From Harmonia axyridis (taxonomy: Eukaryota; Arthropoda; Insecta; Coleoptera; Coccinellidae): DNA of 64,000 bases. The stretch covers positions 188,501-252,500 of the forward strand of contig NC_059504.1 in the NCBI RefSeq assembly GCF_914767665.1, in the 5' to 3' direction. Below the pieces are notes generated by a model. That model was not told where the DNA came from. It searched no databases and was given only the letters and a program-made list of their open reading frames with translations. The translations under genes were made by a program, and so were the position numbers. This document shows positions 24,301 through 35,608 of this stretch, one piece after another; within the stretch, counting starts at the first letter, position 1; each line of letters opens with the position of its first letter.

Positions 24301-26254
24301 GCGTAAAAAACTGGTTCATTGCTACTTTTTTTGTATTGTTTCATATGACATGCAATTAGAAGGTATTACATAGAATATCAGCTATCATTCTCTGAGGATA
24401 CACTTCGAAAGAAAAAAGGTTCATCTTGAATATCCAGCTATTACTTCTGACATTCGACAAGTAAAATGACGACATTACTAATAATGGAGCGATACACGCT
24501 CCAACAATTGAAATTGTTCAAAGTCATAGTTCGCAAAACTAAAAAACTTTAGGGTAGTCCTAAAGCACCTTTTTCGGTCAGCAATAATGAATCTGATGGA
24601 AAAAGACTTTTGGTCTTCTATATTTCAGTAAATACAAGAACTGGTCGATCACCAGCAACGTCGTATCTTCATTGTTTTGTCCTTGCAATGATCCGGATTT
24701 TCATCATTTTCAGTAATGATTCCCATAGTTCAGAGGCTATGTTGAAAAGTAGAATTTTCTAATTTGGGGCACGGAAAATCTAAGAATGATTTTTGAAAAA
24801 CCCCTACATCCTCAACGTGTCACTGTTTGGTGCAGTTTTTGGGCTGGTGATGTGACTGGATCATACTTAATCAAAAATGAGGCTTGTAACGGGTGTTTTT
24901 TTTCGAGGTATATAACTTTAAGTTGGCATTAGTGTTCAAGATGGCGACCGATTTAACAGCTGTCAAGTGATTTATTCTCAGTTTGGTTTGGCAATTCATC
25001 ATGAATAGACTCGCGTCTGAACAACGCTTGCAAATAGTGCAATTTTATTTCGAAAATAATGGTTCTGTGCGGAATACGTATCGCGCACTGCGTCCATTTT
25101 ATTTTGTGAAGCGATGAAGCGCACTTCTGGTTGAATGGCTACGTCAACAAAGAAAACTGCCGCATTTCGAGTGAAGCTAATCCTCAAGTGTATGTCGAAA
25201 CACCGTTACATCCAGAAAAACTGACTGTTTGGTGCGTTTTATGGGCTGGTGGAATCATTGGTCCGTACTTCTTCAAAAACGATGATGGCCAGAATGTTAC
25301 AGTCAATGATGATCGGTATAGAGCCATGATTACTAACTTTTTCATTCCTGAATTGAACAACCATGATGTCCAGGAGCTGTGGTTCCAACAAGACGGCGCA
25401 ACATGTCACACAGCTCGTGCCACAATCGATTTATTGAAAGACACTCTGGTGACCGCCTAATTTCACGTTTTGGATCTGTGAATTGGCCTCCAAGATCTTG
25501 TGATTTAACACCGCTAGACTACTTTCTGTGGGGCTAAGTAAAGTCATTGGTCTATGCGGATAAGCCACAAACCCTTGTGGAAGACAACAATTGCCGTGTT
25601 ATTGCCGATATACGGCCACAAATGTTGGAAAAAGTCATCGAAAATTGGACCTACAGATTGGACTACATCTGAGCCAACCGTGGCGGTTGGCCGTGGCGGT
25701 CATATGCCAGAAATCATATTCAAAATGTAATGCCACAATAATATCTTGCGGATAAATAAAATTCATGTCAATCGAATAATCCATCGTTGTTTTATTGCAA
25801 TTTAAAGTTCTATAGCTCTTTAAAAAAACACCCTTTACATATGTTATAGCAATTTTGCAAGAAAAAACCGTGTTGGTTTTCGAAAGTAGTGATCACAATT
25901 GGCCACCGAGATCTTGTGATTTAACTCCTTCAGACTTTTGGCCACGCGAAAGATAAGGTCAATGTTGTTGTAATGTTTGAGGACATACACTGTGCACTCG
26001 AAAAACTTCATAATTCTGTATTGCAGATAGATATTTGTGATTGTGTTGATAATTGCGGCGAAAAAACTAACAAATACAAACGAATGACATATTCAAAATA
26101 ATCAGGTTTGTCGATGATGTAACTTACCATCTCTGGTGTGGGCCGCAGAATTATAATAGCAAACCACTCTTGACGCTTTCTGCGAATCTGTTTTGGCCTC
26201 GCCCGTGCTAACCACAGCTAGATACAAGGCTAAACAAGCAAATAACAGCCTCAT
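21364..26254 (-). CDS. Idgf: Imaginal disc growth factor / chitinase-like protein (copy A)
   Basis: Seven exons: 26254-26128, 23289-23018, 22939-22807, 22672-22502, 22440-22272, 21926-21655 and 21584-21364, giving about 454 aa. It is a GH18-fold secreted growth factor acting in growth, wound healing and cuticle formation. The signal peptide is MRLLFACLALYLAVVSTGEA. Landmarks are VVCYYNS, CTHVIYGFAGI, FILSVGGG, VLPNVNST, GIPTFGRTWKMTEDS and the family ending LGGIAISDLTMDDFKGTC. The catalytic strand reads EGIDLAWEFP (residues 157-166). Relative to DGxDxDWE, the first Asp is Glu and the third Asp is Ala, while the Glu is kept, so chitinase activity is not expected. The IDGF-specific insertion after the catalytic strand (KPKRIRSKIGSFF...) is present. 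Intron 1 (23290-26127) contains nested mariners. All exon junctions fall at the same protein positions as in the plus-strand copy. Confidence 0.95.
24440..24888 (+). mobile_element. Left part of a family-2 mariner, interrupted
   Basis: The decayed transposase can be followed from MERYTLQQ (near 24485), through VDHQQRRIF, to VTVWCGFWAG-like sequence and ENEAG-like sequence at the right edge. It is interrupted at 24888 by a family-1 mariner and continues at 25838. The reading frame is broken many times. Confidence 0.7.
24889..25835 (+). mobile_element. Family-1 mariner (DD41D type) deletion derivative, copy 1
   Basis: Length 947 bp, flanked by TA on both sides. The ends ACGGGTGTTTTTT and AAAAACACCCTT are the terminal inverted repeats (about 32 bp imperfect). 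The transposase starts at MNRLASEQRLQIV. An internal deletion follows after TYRAL, then the catalytic part: DEAHFWLNGY, WFQQDGATCHTA and, as in other copies, TPLDYFLWG. A deletion and substitutions break the frame. Confidence 0.9.
25838..26060 (+). mobile_element. Right part of the interrupted family-2 mariner
   Basis: The sequence resumes after the nested insertion and encodes HNWPPRSCDLTPSDFW, the third catalytic region of the transposase. It then decays. Together with 24440-24888 it makes one older element. Confidence 0.65.
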
Positions 26255-26286
26255 TTCGATCTGTCTTGCACGAAATACTGTGATAA

Positions 26287-26320
26287 ACTGACTGGAATCG
26301 ACTATGCCGGCAAAATAATA
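26287..26320 (-). promoter_or_regulatory. Core promoter of IDGF copy A
   Basis: On the minus strand TATTATT begins at 26320 and TCAGT lies at 26291-26287 with A at 26289. The spacing is 31 bp, as expected for TATA and Inr, and the 5'UTR would be about 35 nt. Confidence 0.6.
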
Positions 26321-26750
26321 CCCCGATTTTCTTATTCTCGTCCAATTCGACAAGAGATTATCGAATCTAGAATTTTCTGAGGTCAAACTGAATTATATTC
26401 TTGTTGATTGGAGAGAATAGCTCGTTGTCACAATTCCAGTATGACCTCGACCTCTAATTCTCTTGAATTTCAATTTTTCTGTTGTTTTTGTTTAGCGCGC
26501 TCCAAGAGATGTATTCATTTCGAAGAAGTAATTCACGAAGAAACAATACATCCAGGTGCCAAAATAGTCTATCTAATATACACGGTGGAGTCCTTTCAGA
26601 TTTCAAATGGTCAGAACAATTTTTCATGGCCGCCTTACAAGTGGTTGGTAAAATTCGTTGCATTTTATTGCAAAAATATTCTTTCAATATGTGACTCACA
26701 ATTGTTAACGAAGTCTACTCTTTTAATATACGAAAATACGGAATTGACAT

Positions 26751-27213
26751 ATTCCTCGGATCATTTTAAGAAAAAAGTCCTATAAATATGGTCCCGCAAA
26801 CGCTTTGTTTTCGAGATACAGGGTGTTGAAGTTTGATTTTTTTCAAGTTTTTCCTCAGAACACATTTTCCTTTACAAGATATTCAACTTAAATTTGGCAT
26901 AGATATTCCATTTTGAAGTTTTCATCAAGTGATATGCTAATTTTGAATGTAATAAAATGCCTGGGTGATATTTTTTCTGGAACATTTTCCGCTTTTTTTT
27001 ATGGGCCACTGAAAGTTTAGAAAATTGTAAGAAGAAACTTTGGTCCAGTATGACACTTTTTGGTTTCTTAGATATATTAGATATAAATATTCGATCGGCA
27101 TATAATCATCTCAAAAAAGTAGGACTATAATGAAACACCCTGTACCTATCTCGAAAACAAACCGTCTGCCAGCCCATGGTATAGGACTTTTTTCTTAGTA
27201 TTATCCAAGGAAT
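26751..27213. mobile_element. Foldback MITE between the two IDGF genes
   Basis: Arms of about 78 bp are inverted: 26751-26827 and 27134-27213. Both read, in outward-in direction, ATTCC..GGAT..., AAGAAAAAAGTCCTATA, TGTTTTCGAGATA and CAGGGTGTT. The interior of about 300 bp has no coding capacity. Related pieces lie at 19900-19990 (GGGTGATATTTTTTCTGGAAC) and 55655-55750. Confidence 0.8.
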
Positions 27214-27895
27214 CTCTCATTCTCCTTTGTACCTCCAATTTAGGAACACCCTGGTCAAAATAAAAAAACCATTGAGAATATTTAGGGGTTGTATTTCATT
27301 TGGGAGTTTGTACCATTCAAGTAGCACCAATTTTTTCGTTTAATCTGGCCATTTAAGTGTTCACAACACAACATGAGAAATTCATACGATAAATAATGCT
27401 TCTTTATTGGGTACATAGAAAACACTTATTTCCTTCTAAAAATGCAATTTTTTTTGTTACGCTCTGTGCATGTCACATATCTTTTAGTTCAAACTGAAAT
27501 ATTTTTCCAAATACCTATTAAATTTATTGAGAAATTATGCAAATACAATATCGAGCGTTGGTGCTAAACTTCTTTATGAACTATTTAATCTCGTAGCACC
27601 AATTATCACATAATAATCTGGAATTATAAAATTACCAATTCACTTCTAGTAAATCCATAAATATTTGTTGATGAAGACATAAACAATTCAGAAATCGTTT
27701 TGCTTTATTAGCATATCTTGACTGTTCCGATTAATATTATCAAATAAAATTCCATTATAATAATTAAGGATTAAATTACTGGGAAAGAACCGATGAAAGA
27801 TAACAGGATTATTGAGAAATGAACGACATAATATTGTACCCTACTACAGAAATCCTTCAAGAACCAATGACCAGAGTTCAAACCAAGATCGCTCG

Positions 27896-27930
27896 ATAAT
27901 TTTGTTGAGTGTGATATTTGTTTTGTCAGT
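27896..27930 (+). promoter_or_regulatory. Core promoter of IDGF copy B
   Basis: TCAGT at 27926-27930 (A at 27928) gives a 29-nt 5'UTR before the ATG at 27957. A weak TATA-like ATAATTTT sits about 30 bp upstream. Confidence 0.5.
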
Positions 27931-27956
27931 TGTTATAAGCGATTCGATAGAATAAG

Positions 27957-30900
27957 ATGGGGGTCCTCCGGTATTTCACCGTATCCTTGTTTTTGCTATG
28001 CAATTATAACTTCGTTACAGCTGATAATAAAGTGGTTTGCTATTACGACAGCTCTGCAAGCTACAGAACCGGTGAGTAAAAAAAAATTTTTTATTTTTCC
28101 ATTTTGTATTATATTTTTTCAAATGACAAGACTAATATATGGTAATTATTTACAACCCTTATTATTCAATGAAAATTGGACTTAAAACTGTTAAATCTAG
28201 CAGATCAGTTACTTTTTCCGCTTTTTATTCCAAAAATTCTAAAATGTAAAAAAATTAAGAGGGTTTTGATAATAAAAATAGTAGGAAAATCCTATAATTC
28301 TTAGACTTCGATTAAATGATAAACTGATTAAAACTACAATAGTTTGTAAATATAAATGTTAAGAAATGTTGTTGTAATGTTGAAAAACGCTCATATCTAT
28401 GAACAATGACATTATTTTGAACGAGATAACTTGGTGTGATTCATTCACGCTAAATTCGGAGTTTGTGTACCTATACATTCACACAAACATCACAAAAGCA
28501 CGAATGACATCACTTGCCGTGTAAATAACCGAACGCTCGTTTAACTTCATGATCTGTTAAGGAATTATGTAACACTCTCCATGAATTTAGTCTTTTCACG
28601 GTCGAAAATTATTAAAATCTCAGCATACTTTCCCAAGGTGAACGATATTATAAATCACGAAGAGATCAATTCTGTTCTTGAGCTCTAGGATTGTTTTACA
28701 TTAATCATGCCTGAAGTGAGCTAGTTATATTCATGTCAGCAAGGTTTCTTCATTTGAATTTTCCGCCTTTACTACATGGTGTACTCTCAATTATGAGCTC
28801 TACACCCAGAAAAACATTATTTTTGAACTTTACATCCTGAAAAACCTTCTTTTCTAGATTCGATCGGGTAAACATTATTGTCGGACTTTATTACCTGACA
28901 AATCTTTATTTTAAAACTTTACTATCGGATAAACCCTCAAAACAAGGTTGATCCAGTATAAGAGTCCATTGACATTAACTCTAATGCCGGAAATGCCTTA
29001 TTTTCGGACTTTACTAACTGATAACTCCCTTTTTTTGGACTTAACTGCAGGTAATATCTTATAAACGGACTGCACTACCTGATAAACTGTTATTCATGGG
29101 CTCTAATGCAGGAAAAACCTTATATTCAGACTTCACTACCTGCTACACTCTCATTTCCGGATTTTACTGGCTGAAAAACGTTCTTTTCGGACTTCATTAC
29201 CTGACAAAATTATATTATATTACTACCTTAAAACCCTCTTTTCTGGACTCGACTGCAGGAAAAATCTAAGTAGGAGACTTCGTTATCTGAAAAACCATTA
29301 TTTCTGGACTCTTTTATAAGGAAAACCTTATTTTCGGACACTGTTACCTGATAAACCCTTCTTTCTGGGCTATACTGTAGTGAACACATCATTTTCGGAC
29401 GTTACTACATGTAACACCATCTTTTCTGGACTCGACTACCGAAAAAACTTTATTTTTCAACTTAGCTACCTACTATACAACCGGAAAAAACTAATTTTCG
29501 GACTTTGCTACCTGAAATTACCATATTTCTGGACTCTATTACCTGGAAAAACCTTATTTTCGGGCTCTACTACCGGAAATTCTATTATTAGTAAAGTCGA
29601 TATATCACTACGATATTCCAACCATCAAATAATTTCAATTTCATACAAATTACAAAGTACTGATTCACATACAATTTCAGGTCAAGGAAAGTTCGAACTC
29701 AGCTTCTTAGACAACGCCCTTCAGTTCTGTTCCCACCTCATCTACGGATATGCAGGGATCGATGAAAAAACGAACAAATTGAAGGCTCTTGACGAAGTCC
29801 TAGATCTCAACCAACACAACTATCAGAAAGTAACAGATCTGAAAAGGAGATTCCCTGGTCTCAAGATCTTTCTATCTGTTGGAGGAGGAAAAGACGGAAC
29901 ATATGACGATGATAGAAAAGTCGCTAAATATCTCGAATTGGTGAGTGCAATTTGAAAATCCACAGGGACCAAAAATTGAGATGTGTTAATTTTTTTTTTA
30001 GTTGGAATCAGCAGATAAACGTACGACTTTTATAAATTCAGCTGATTCATTCCTGAGAACTTACGGATTCGATGGCTTGGATCTCAGTTGGGAATTCCCA
30101 GAAACAAAACCAAAGAAAAAAAGAGGAAAAATTAGTGAGTTTATAAATATAATATGATGATAGCTTTTTAATCATAATATAAATTCTGAAAAGTGTTAAG
30201 AGGTCATTAGGCGAGGTCAACAATGATAATTCCATTGGAGTTGGAGACTATTTTGATAGATAACGAAAGGAAAACAACAATTTAACAATACTTGATGAAA
30301 AAAGTCAGATGTTCTAGAAATTCTCATTCTTTCTCATTTTTTTATTCGAATTAAAAATTATACAACATTTTATTAATGTCAACCCTAAACTTTCATTGAA
30401 ATTTGTAGTTTTTTATCATTTTTGCCTATTTTGTAATAGGACTTTAGTCTGTTAGTACACTCCTTGAATTTTAATTTTTTTCCAGGCGGATGGTTCAACA
30501 GCCTGAAAAAGAAGATTGTTGGAGAAGACGAAGTGGATGAAAAGGCAGGAGAACATAAAGAAGAATTCACAGCCCTAGTGAGGGATTTGAAGAACAAGTT
30601 CAAACATGAAGGTCTTTCTGTTTCATTATCTGTGTTGCCAAATGTTAATAGCACAGGTAAATATATTTCATTGTTGCTAGGGTGTGTGTTATGCTAAATT
30701 TTCTCAATTTCCACAGTATATTACGATCCCACAATTGCCCAGTATTTGGATCTAATCATTGTGAAGGCTTTCGATTTCCACACCCCCAAGAGGAATCCAA
30801 AAGAAGCTGATTACCCAACTCCTCTATTTTCCGTTTTTGATAGAAGGTTCGATGAAAATGCAGACTATCAAGTCAGATACTGGTATGTTTTTTCAGCCGT

Positions 30901-31550
30901 TAATTTGGATATTTGCATCGTAAAAATCTTTCTGTGGAATCATAATCCTCATCTTCTTATAGGTCTGAACACGGAACTCCAAGAAACAAGATCATTCTGG
31001 CAATTCCTTCCTTTGCAAGAACATGGAAAATGACTGAAGATTCAGGACTCACGGGAGTTCCCCCACTAACAGTTGAAGGAGAAGGTCTAGAAGGACCATA
31101 TACCAAAACGCCAGGATTATTGAGCCATCCTGAAGTTTGTAATAAGTTGACCAACATTGATATCAAACACAAACTCGTCAAAACTGGTGATCCCACTGGC
31201 AGACACGGTAAGAAGCATTTTTCTATTAAGGACGATTAAAATTATTTCACAACTAAAATCAAAATTAAAATTTTTCTGAGTTATTGAAAAACTTATAACT
31301 CTTAAACCTAATTGGTCCGATTTGCCAATTTTTTTCAGGTGTCTTCGCCTATCGCACTGTGGATAACAACAACCCAGAAGGTATTTGGATAGCATATGAA
31401 GATGTGGACTCAGCTGGTTCTAAGGCTTCTTATGCTAGAGAAAGAGGATTAGGTGGTATTGCAATTGACGATTTAACTTTAGACGACTTCAGAGGATTGT
31501 GTAGCGGAAATAAATATCCAGTTTTGAGAGCCGCAAGACTTAAATTGTAA
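27957..31550 (+). CDS. Idgf: Imaginal disc growth factor / chitinase-like protein (copy B)
   Basis: Seven exons: 27957-28071, 29681-29940, 30002-30134, 30486-30656, 30717-30882, 30963-31207 and 31339-31550, giving about 433 aa. A signal peptide (RYFTVSLFLLCNYNFVTA) leads to VVCYYDSSASYRTG, CSHLIYGYAGI, IFLSVGGG, VLPNVNST, IPSFARTWKMTEDSGLTG and a terminal GGIAIDDLTLDDFRGLC block, all typical of IDGFs. The catalytic strand is DGLDLSWEFP (residues 149-158): two Asp and the Glu are present, the third Asp is Ser. Exons 3 and 4 have exactly the same lengths as in copy A, showing a duplication after the intron pattern was fixed. Intron 1 holds a degenerate minisatellite. The exon 3/4 junction (A|GC) gives Ser where copy A has Gly. 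Confidence 0.95.
28790..29590 (+). repeat. Degenerate minisatellite, about 30-bp unit
   Basis: About 26 diverged copies of a unit close to TTTTCGGACTTTACTACCTG plus AAAAACCTTA fill 800 bp of IDGF intron 1. Well-preserved words include GGACTTTACTACC, CCTGAAAAACC and ACCTGATAAAC. Many units have point changes and small indels. Confidence 0.85.
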
Positions 31551-31573
31551 AATATAAAATAATTTTTTGAGAC

Positions 31574-31579
31574 AATAAA
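31574..31579 (+). terminator. Polyadenylation signal of IDGF copy B
   Basis: AATAAA 24 bp after the stop codon at 31550. Confidence 0.65.
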
Positions 31580-31991
31580 ATTTTCTTATAATTTATATAT
31601 TTGTTCTATTATTTCTCAAACCTGATGAGGATGTTTTTATGTATTACTAGTAAAAAATTTAGTCAGCCAACATAATGACTGTTAAAACTGACGATAACCT
31701 ATATTCAACAACTGTCAAAGTTTCATAACCTATGAAGAATCACCTATCATGGCGTCTACTGTCAGATAGTATTACACGATCTAGGTTGGCTATGTTGCTG
31801 TTAGATTCTTTGGTTTCTAGGAATTGTCAGAGTTTTAACTCTGGGTAACTCTATAAAGAGGAGAGTATAAAATTCAGTTTCAATAAACAACATCGAATTT
31901 TTGTATATTGAAAATATATTTAGCATAAAACAATATAAAGATAATCACAAAATAAAATATTGATTTTAATGTTTGAAACTAAAAGTTCTTT
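31580..31991. other. Convergent gap, IDGF and ebi
   Basis: Roughly 400 bp between two converging genes, AT-rich. A minus-strand ATTAAA near 31965 could serve the ebi transcript. No gene is seen. Confidence 0.45.
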
Positions 31992-34386
31992 TTATAGCTT
32001 TCGTAAATCTAAAACAAACACACTTCCATCCGAAGCACTGGCTCCCACTTTATCCCCTCTAGAATTCCAACACACTTCGAAGATACCACCTGTTCCCTTG
32101 TAGCTGTGCACTAATTGACCACTCTGCGTAGACCAGATGTGCACGCACTTGTCAAAACTACCGCTGGCAAGGAATTTTCCATCTGGACTGAATGCCACTG
32201 AATAAACTGGTTCTGTATGTTTGGTTAAGGTGTGAACACAAGCGCCTTTCTCCACATCCCACAATCTTACTGTGGAATCGAAACTTGCAGAGGCTAATAT
32301 CAGATTCATATTAGGGTTCGAAGTCCCTGGCCCAGTCGGTGACCACTTAATCGTGTAGATTTCCTTGGAATGGGCCTGCAAATCATGTACGCAAGTATCC
32401 TGCTTCATGGACCATATCTTTAATGTCATGTCGTCGGAACACGAGGCCAAAAGAACACCTTGGGGGTCCCATTTTATTGCATTAACCTCATTCTGGAAAA
32501 AAATTATTTGCACATTTATGCATGAAGAAATAACAAAACTATGTGAAAAATTGAGATAAGTACTGAAATTTTTCACAAAAATCTTAGATCTGTTATCATA
32601 GAATATAGCCCCTTTATTAACCTACAAAGTGATATGACATTAAATATACACATAGAATTAAATAATACTTTCAACACAATGTAATTTATCACTTTTTTGG
32701 AAAAAAACATAAAAGAATACTTACTGTGTGTCCTTGAAACGATTTAATCGGTTTGTCCATTCCTAATTTACAAACGTGAATGCACTGGTCAGTAGAACAA
32801 CTTGCAAAAGAGTTGTTTGTTTGCCAGTCAACGTCTAATGCAGGTGCTGAATGATAACTGAATTGCTGCGTACACAAACCACTAGCGGCATCCCAGATGA
32901 TTGTTGTCTTATCAACCTGGAAAATATATTGCATATTCAAGGATTTTTTCAAATATTATGGGCACTATTTTGATTTTCTGTATATAACAGGTTCATTCCA
33001 CATATACAGTTTGAGAAAGTAACTCGTATATAATATTTGACCAAAAATAAATTCCAATAGAACCGCATCCTAATATCAAGTAACTAATATTGTAAAAAAG
33101 GAGTCATGCCAAATATCTCTGAAAAAAATTGACTCTCCAAAATTTTACAAGTATGAAATTACAATTTGTTGGACAGCCTCATTCTTATAAATAACAATTA
33201 ATACATATTTGAAACTCACCCCAGCTGATAATATGTAATTTCCTCGTTTGTTCCATTTCAGTGCAAATATAGGACCCTTATGTTGACCTAGTGTACTAGC
33301 CAGTCTACCATCAGTAGTCCAAATTCTGGCATATCCATCATAACTTCCAGTTGCCAAAAGACTGCCATCACACTGAAAAATATCAAAAACTTAAAACATA
33401 ATACAGATTTTGAACAGAAAACCTTGATTTGAATCTAATAAGAATTTGCATGAATGTGTATGGACATAAAGAAATTGAATTATACCTTCTCAAAAGGTAT
33501 TTTGAACCAAATCCCCAATTCAACTACAATAAAAATTATGCAACCAAATTTTTTTTTACTCACATTCCAATCCAGTGAGGTAACATCCTTGTTACTTGGT
33601 ACTTCAGTACCCCCTTTTTGGATGCAGTGCCTGAGAACAAGCTGGTTTGGACAGGTTGTATTATCGGACATATCCCAGATTCTGGCTGTACTATCGCCAG
33701 AACCACTTGCCAACAAATCAGTTGTGGGATTCCAGGCACATATGAAAACTTCTGATTCATGGCCCCTGAGTACAGTAGCCTTAGAGGCTGGAATTTCTAT
33801 GGAGGTATCAACCTCCATGCTTTCACTTTGAGTTGAAACAACTGCAGCAGCTGAAATATTACATTACATTATGTCTTTTACATAGTAATTATAGCGAATC
33901 TGAGTAATGTTTTCTACTTGAATATATACTCCAGAAACACATTTTGTTTGGGCATGTGAATATAAGCAAACCTTCTTCTCCATTTGTGTCAACAACTTCA
34001 GCTTTCACAGCTTGTTTCTGTTGGTTTTGTTGATTCTGCCTACTTGCTACTACATCAGGCATTACAGCATCTATTAAACTAAGACTTTCAGTCAATCTTT
34101 GTTCCGTTCCATCTTCAGCTATACTAATTTCAGCCTCTGTGTACTGAAGACCTTTTTGCAGTATGCTTAACAGAGCTGCAGGAGGGACTAAAGCCCCATT
34201 TATATTAGATTGTGAGATATGTGACTCTAACCCAAATGTATAGGCCGAATGAGTAAAACCTAAAACAGCATATTTTTAGAAGTTTTCCAGCGAATAGTTG
34301 ACGCTCAACATGAGTTAAAAAAGCGAACCTGATTCTTGTAAATATCTATAAACTAGAAAATTCACTTCGTCGCTGGAGAAGCTCAT
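31992..34386 (-). CDS. ebi: Ebi / TBL1-TBLR1, LisH and WD40 corepressor subunit
   Basis: Six exons: 34386-34329, 34259-33972, 33850-33564, 33372-33220, 32916-32725 and 32492-31992, about 492 aa (TBL1XR1 is 514). The protein is a subunit of the SMRTER/NCoR-HDAC3 corepressor that couples to ubiquitin-mediated exchange of cofactors. The N-terminus holds the LisH motif (FSSDEVNFLVYRYLQESGF...SAYTF), then a Gln-rich linker, then eight WD repeats. Clear blades include LRGHESEVFICAWNP...DSTARIWD, SYDGYARIW, SDDMTLKIW, SFDSTVRLWD and SFDKCVHIW. It ends in ...ASDGSVFVLDLRKL. The linker is much shorter than in Drosophila Ebi. All splice phases agree. Confidence 0.96.
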
Positions 34387-35608
34387 TGTTGGAAATTATG
34401 CACTATTAAGTCTCATGAAAATTTATGGAAGCATCAAGATATTTTTATATCACGCTGAGTATTTACAGCAATCGAAAATATTATTCATTTTCAATTAAAA
34501 CGAATGTTTTATTGCAACAACAATTCAACCACGAAAACAAGCTCAAATATCAACAAATTCACTACCACAGAATTGTGCGCCACAGAATATCATAGCGTTA
34601 CTTATAAAATTTAACTGTACTTCACATCACAGAGTACCTGAACCACAGATTACTTTGCCTGAACGATGAATTTCGAAAAAATCGAGATACCTTTGATTTC
34701 CATTATTCTTCTATTTCCACAATGACTTGCATTATTTATCATTTGGAATGAATAAAAGTTAGTTAGAAGTTCTACAGGAAGAACAAAATGAAATTAATCT
34801 TTCAATGCTTATTTAGTTACAAAGTGTTTATGGGATTACATTCGTACCGCAATTGATGGAAACAATATAATATCTTATCAGACAATACGCTCAGTGAATA
34901 TTAGAATCTGGGATAATTGAAAAGAAAGGTAATACATATAAGGTCATTTTTCCATTATAATATAGCGAGGAAAACTTCTACTTTCAGGCTACAGATGAAG
35001 TTGTGCAATGAATCAAACGTAGAAGATACAGATAAAAAGAAAATACCGGAAAATGATCGTTCAACAAAATAACGATTGTTCGTGGAACTGCGAAGTTCCA
35101 ATATATCAGACCAATAGATCAGGAATGAAATTTATGGCTGAAAGGTGATATGAGGACACAGGCCACATAAAACTTTGATCTTTTTTGTTAATTTAGGTGA
35201 GTGATATAAAATACATCGTCATATATTATTCAAAACTCAAAAGTGATACAATGTGGAAATTGACCTTGAACTTTATAATTTTTTTTCCTTTATATGTGCT
35301 TGGCTACTTAGGCCATTTACATTTACTCAATTCAACAACCCCCACCAGACATGCACAATATCCTTGACCTAGCCAGGATTCGAACCTGGTACTTTCGGCA
35401 CTCTTTATAATTTTAGTGAATTCATATAGCACAGAATATTCATCATCAGCGGTCTATGGCGGAAAATGGAGTTTGAGGTTAGTTTACATTTTCCGCACCT
35501 CAAATAAAGACATGTATTTACTTCAATTTAATATCAAAACAAATAATTGACGATTGTTGAGATTTTGCTTTTAATTCTTAATGATATAATAACTTAATAT
35601 TTTTAATC
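34387..35608. other. Divergent promoter region of ebi and Hira
   Basis: About 1.2 kb between two divergently transcribed chromatin genes. It contains a short SINE (35283-35402). No TATA box was identified, as is common for housekeeping genes. Confidence 0.55.
35283..35402 (-). mobile_element. Short tRNA-derived SINE with target-site duplication
   Basis: The 120-bp insert is flanked by the 12-bp direct repeat CTTTATAATTTT (35271-35282 and 35403-35414). On the minus strand it begins AGTGCCGAAAGTA and carries a perfect tRNA T-arm CCAGG-TTCGAAT-CCTGG (35389-35373). It ends in an A-rich tail. The A box is not evident, so the tRNA head is truncated to its 3' half. Confidence 0.85.

Noticed and set aside
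24889..25835. Mariner ORFs as host genes
   Set aside because: Six copies with the same ends, target TA and broken frames show they are transposon remnants.
28790..29590. CRISPR-like array
   Set aside because: Units are contiguous and diverged with no unique spacers, and the genome is eukaryotic; it is a minisatellite.
29380..29680. Upstream extension of the IDGF copy B exon 2 frame
   Set aside because: It runs through the minisatellite; the acceptor at 29680 joins exon 1 in phase and matches copy A.
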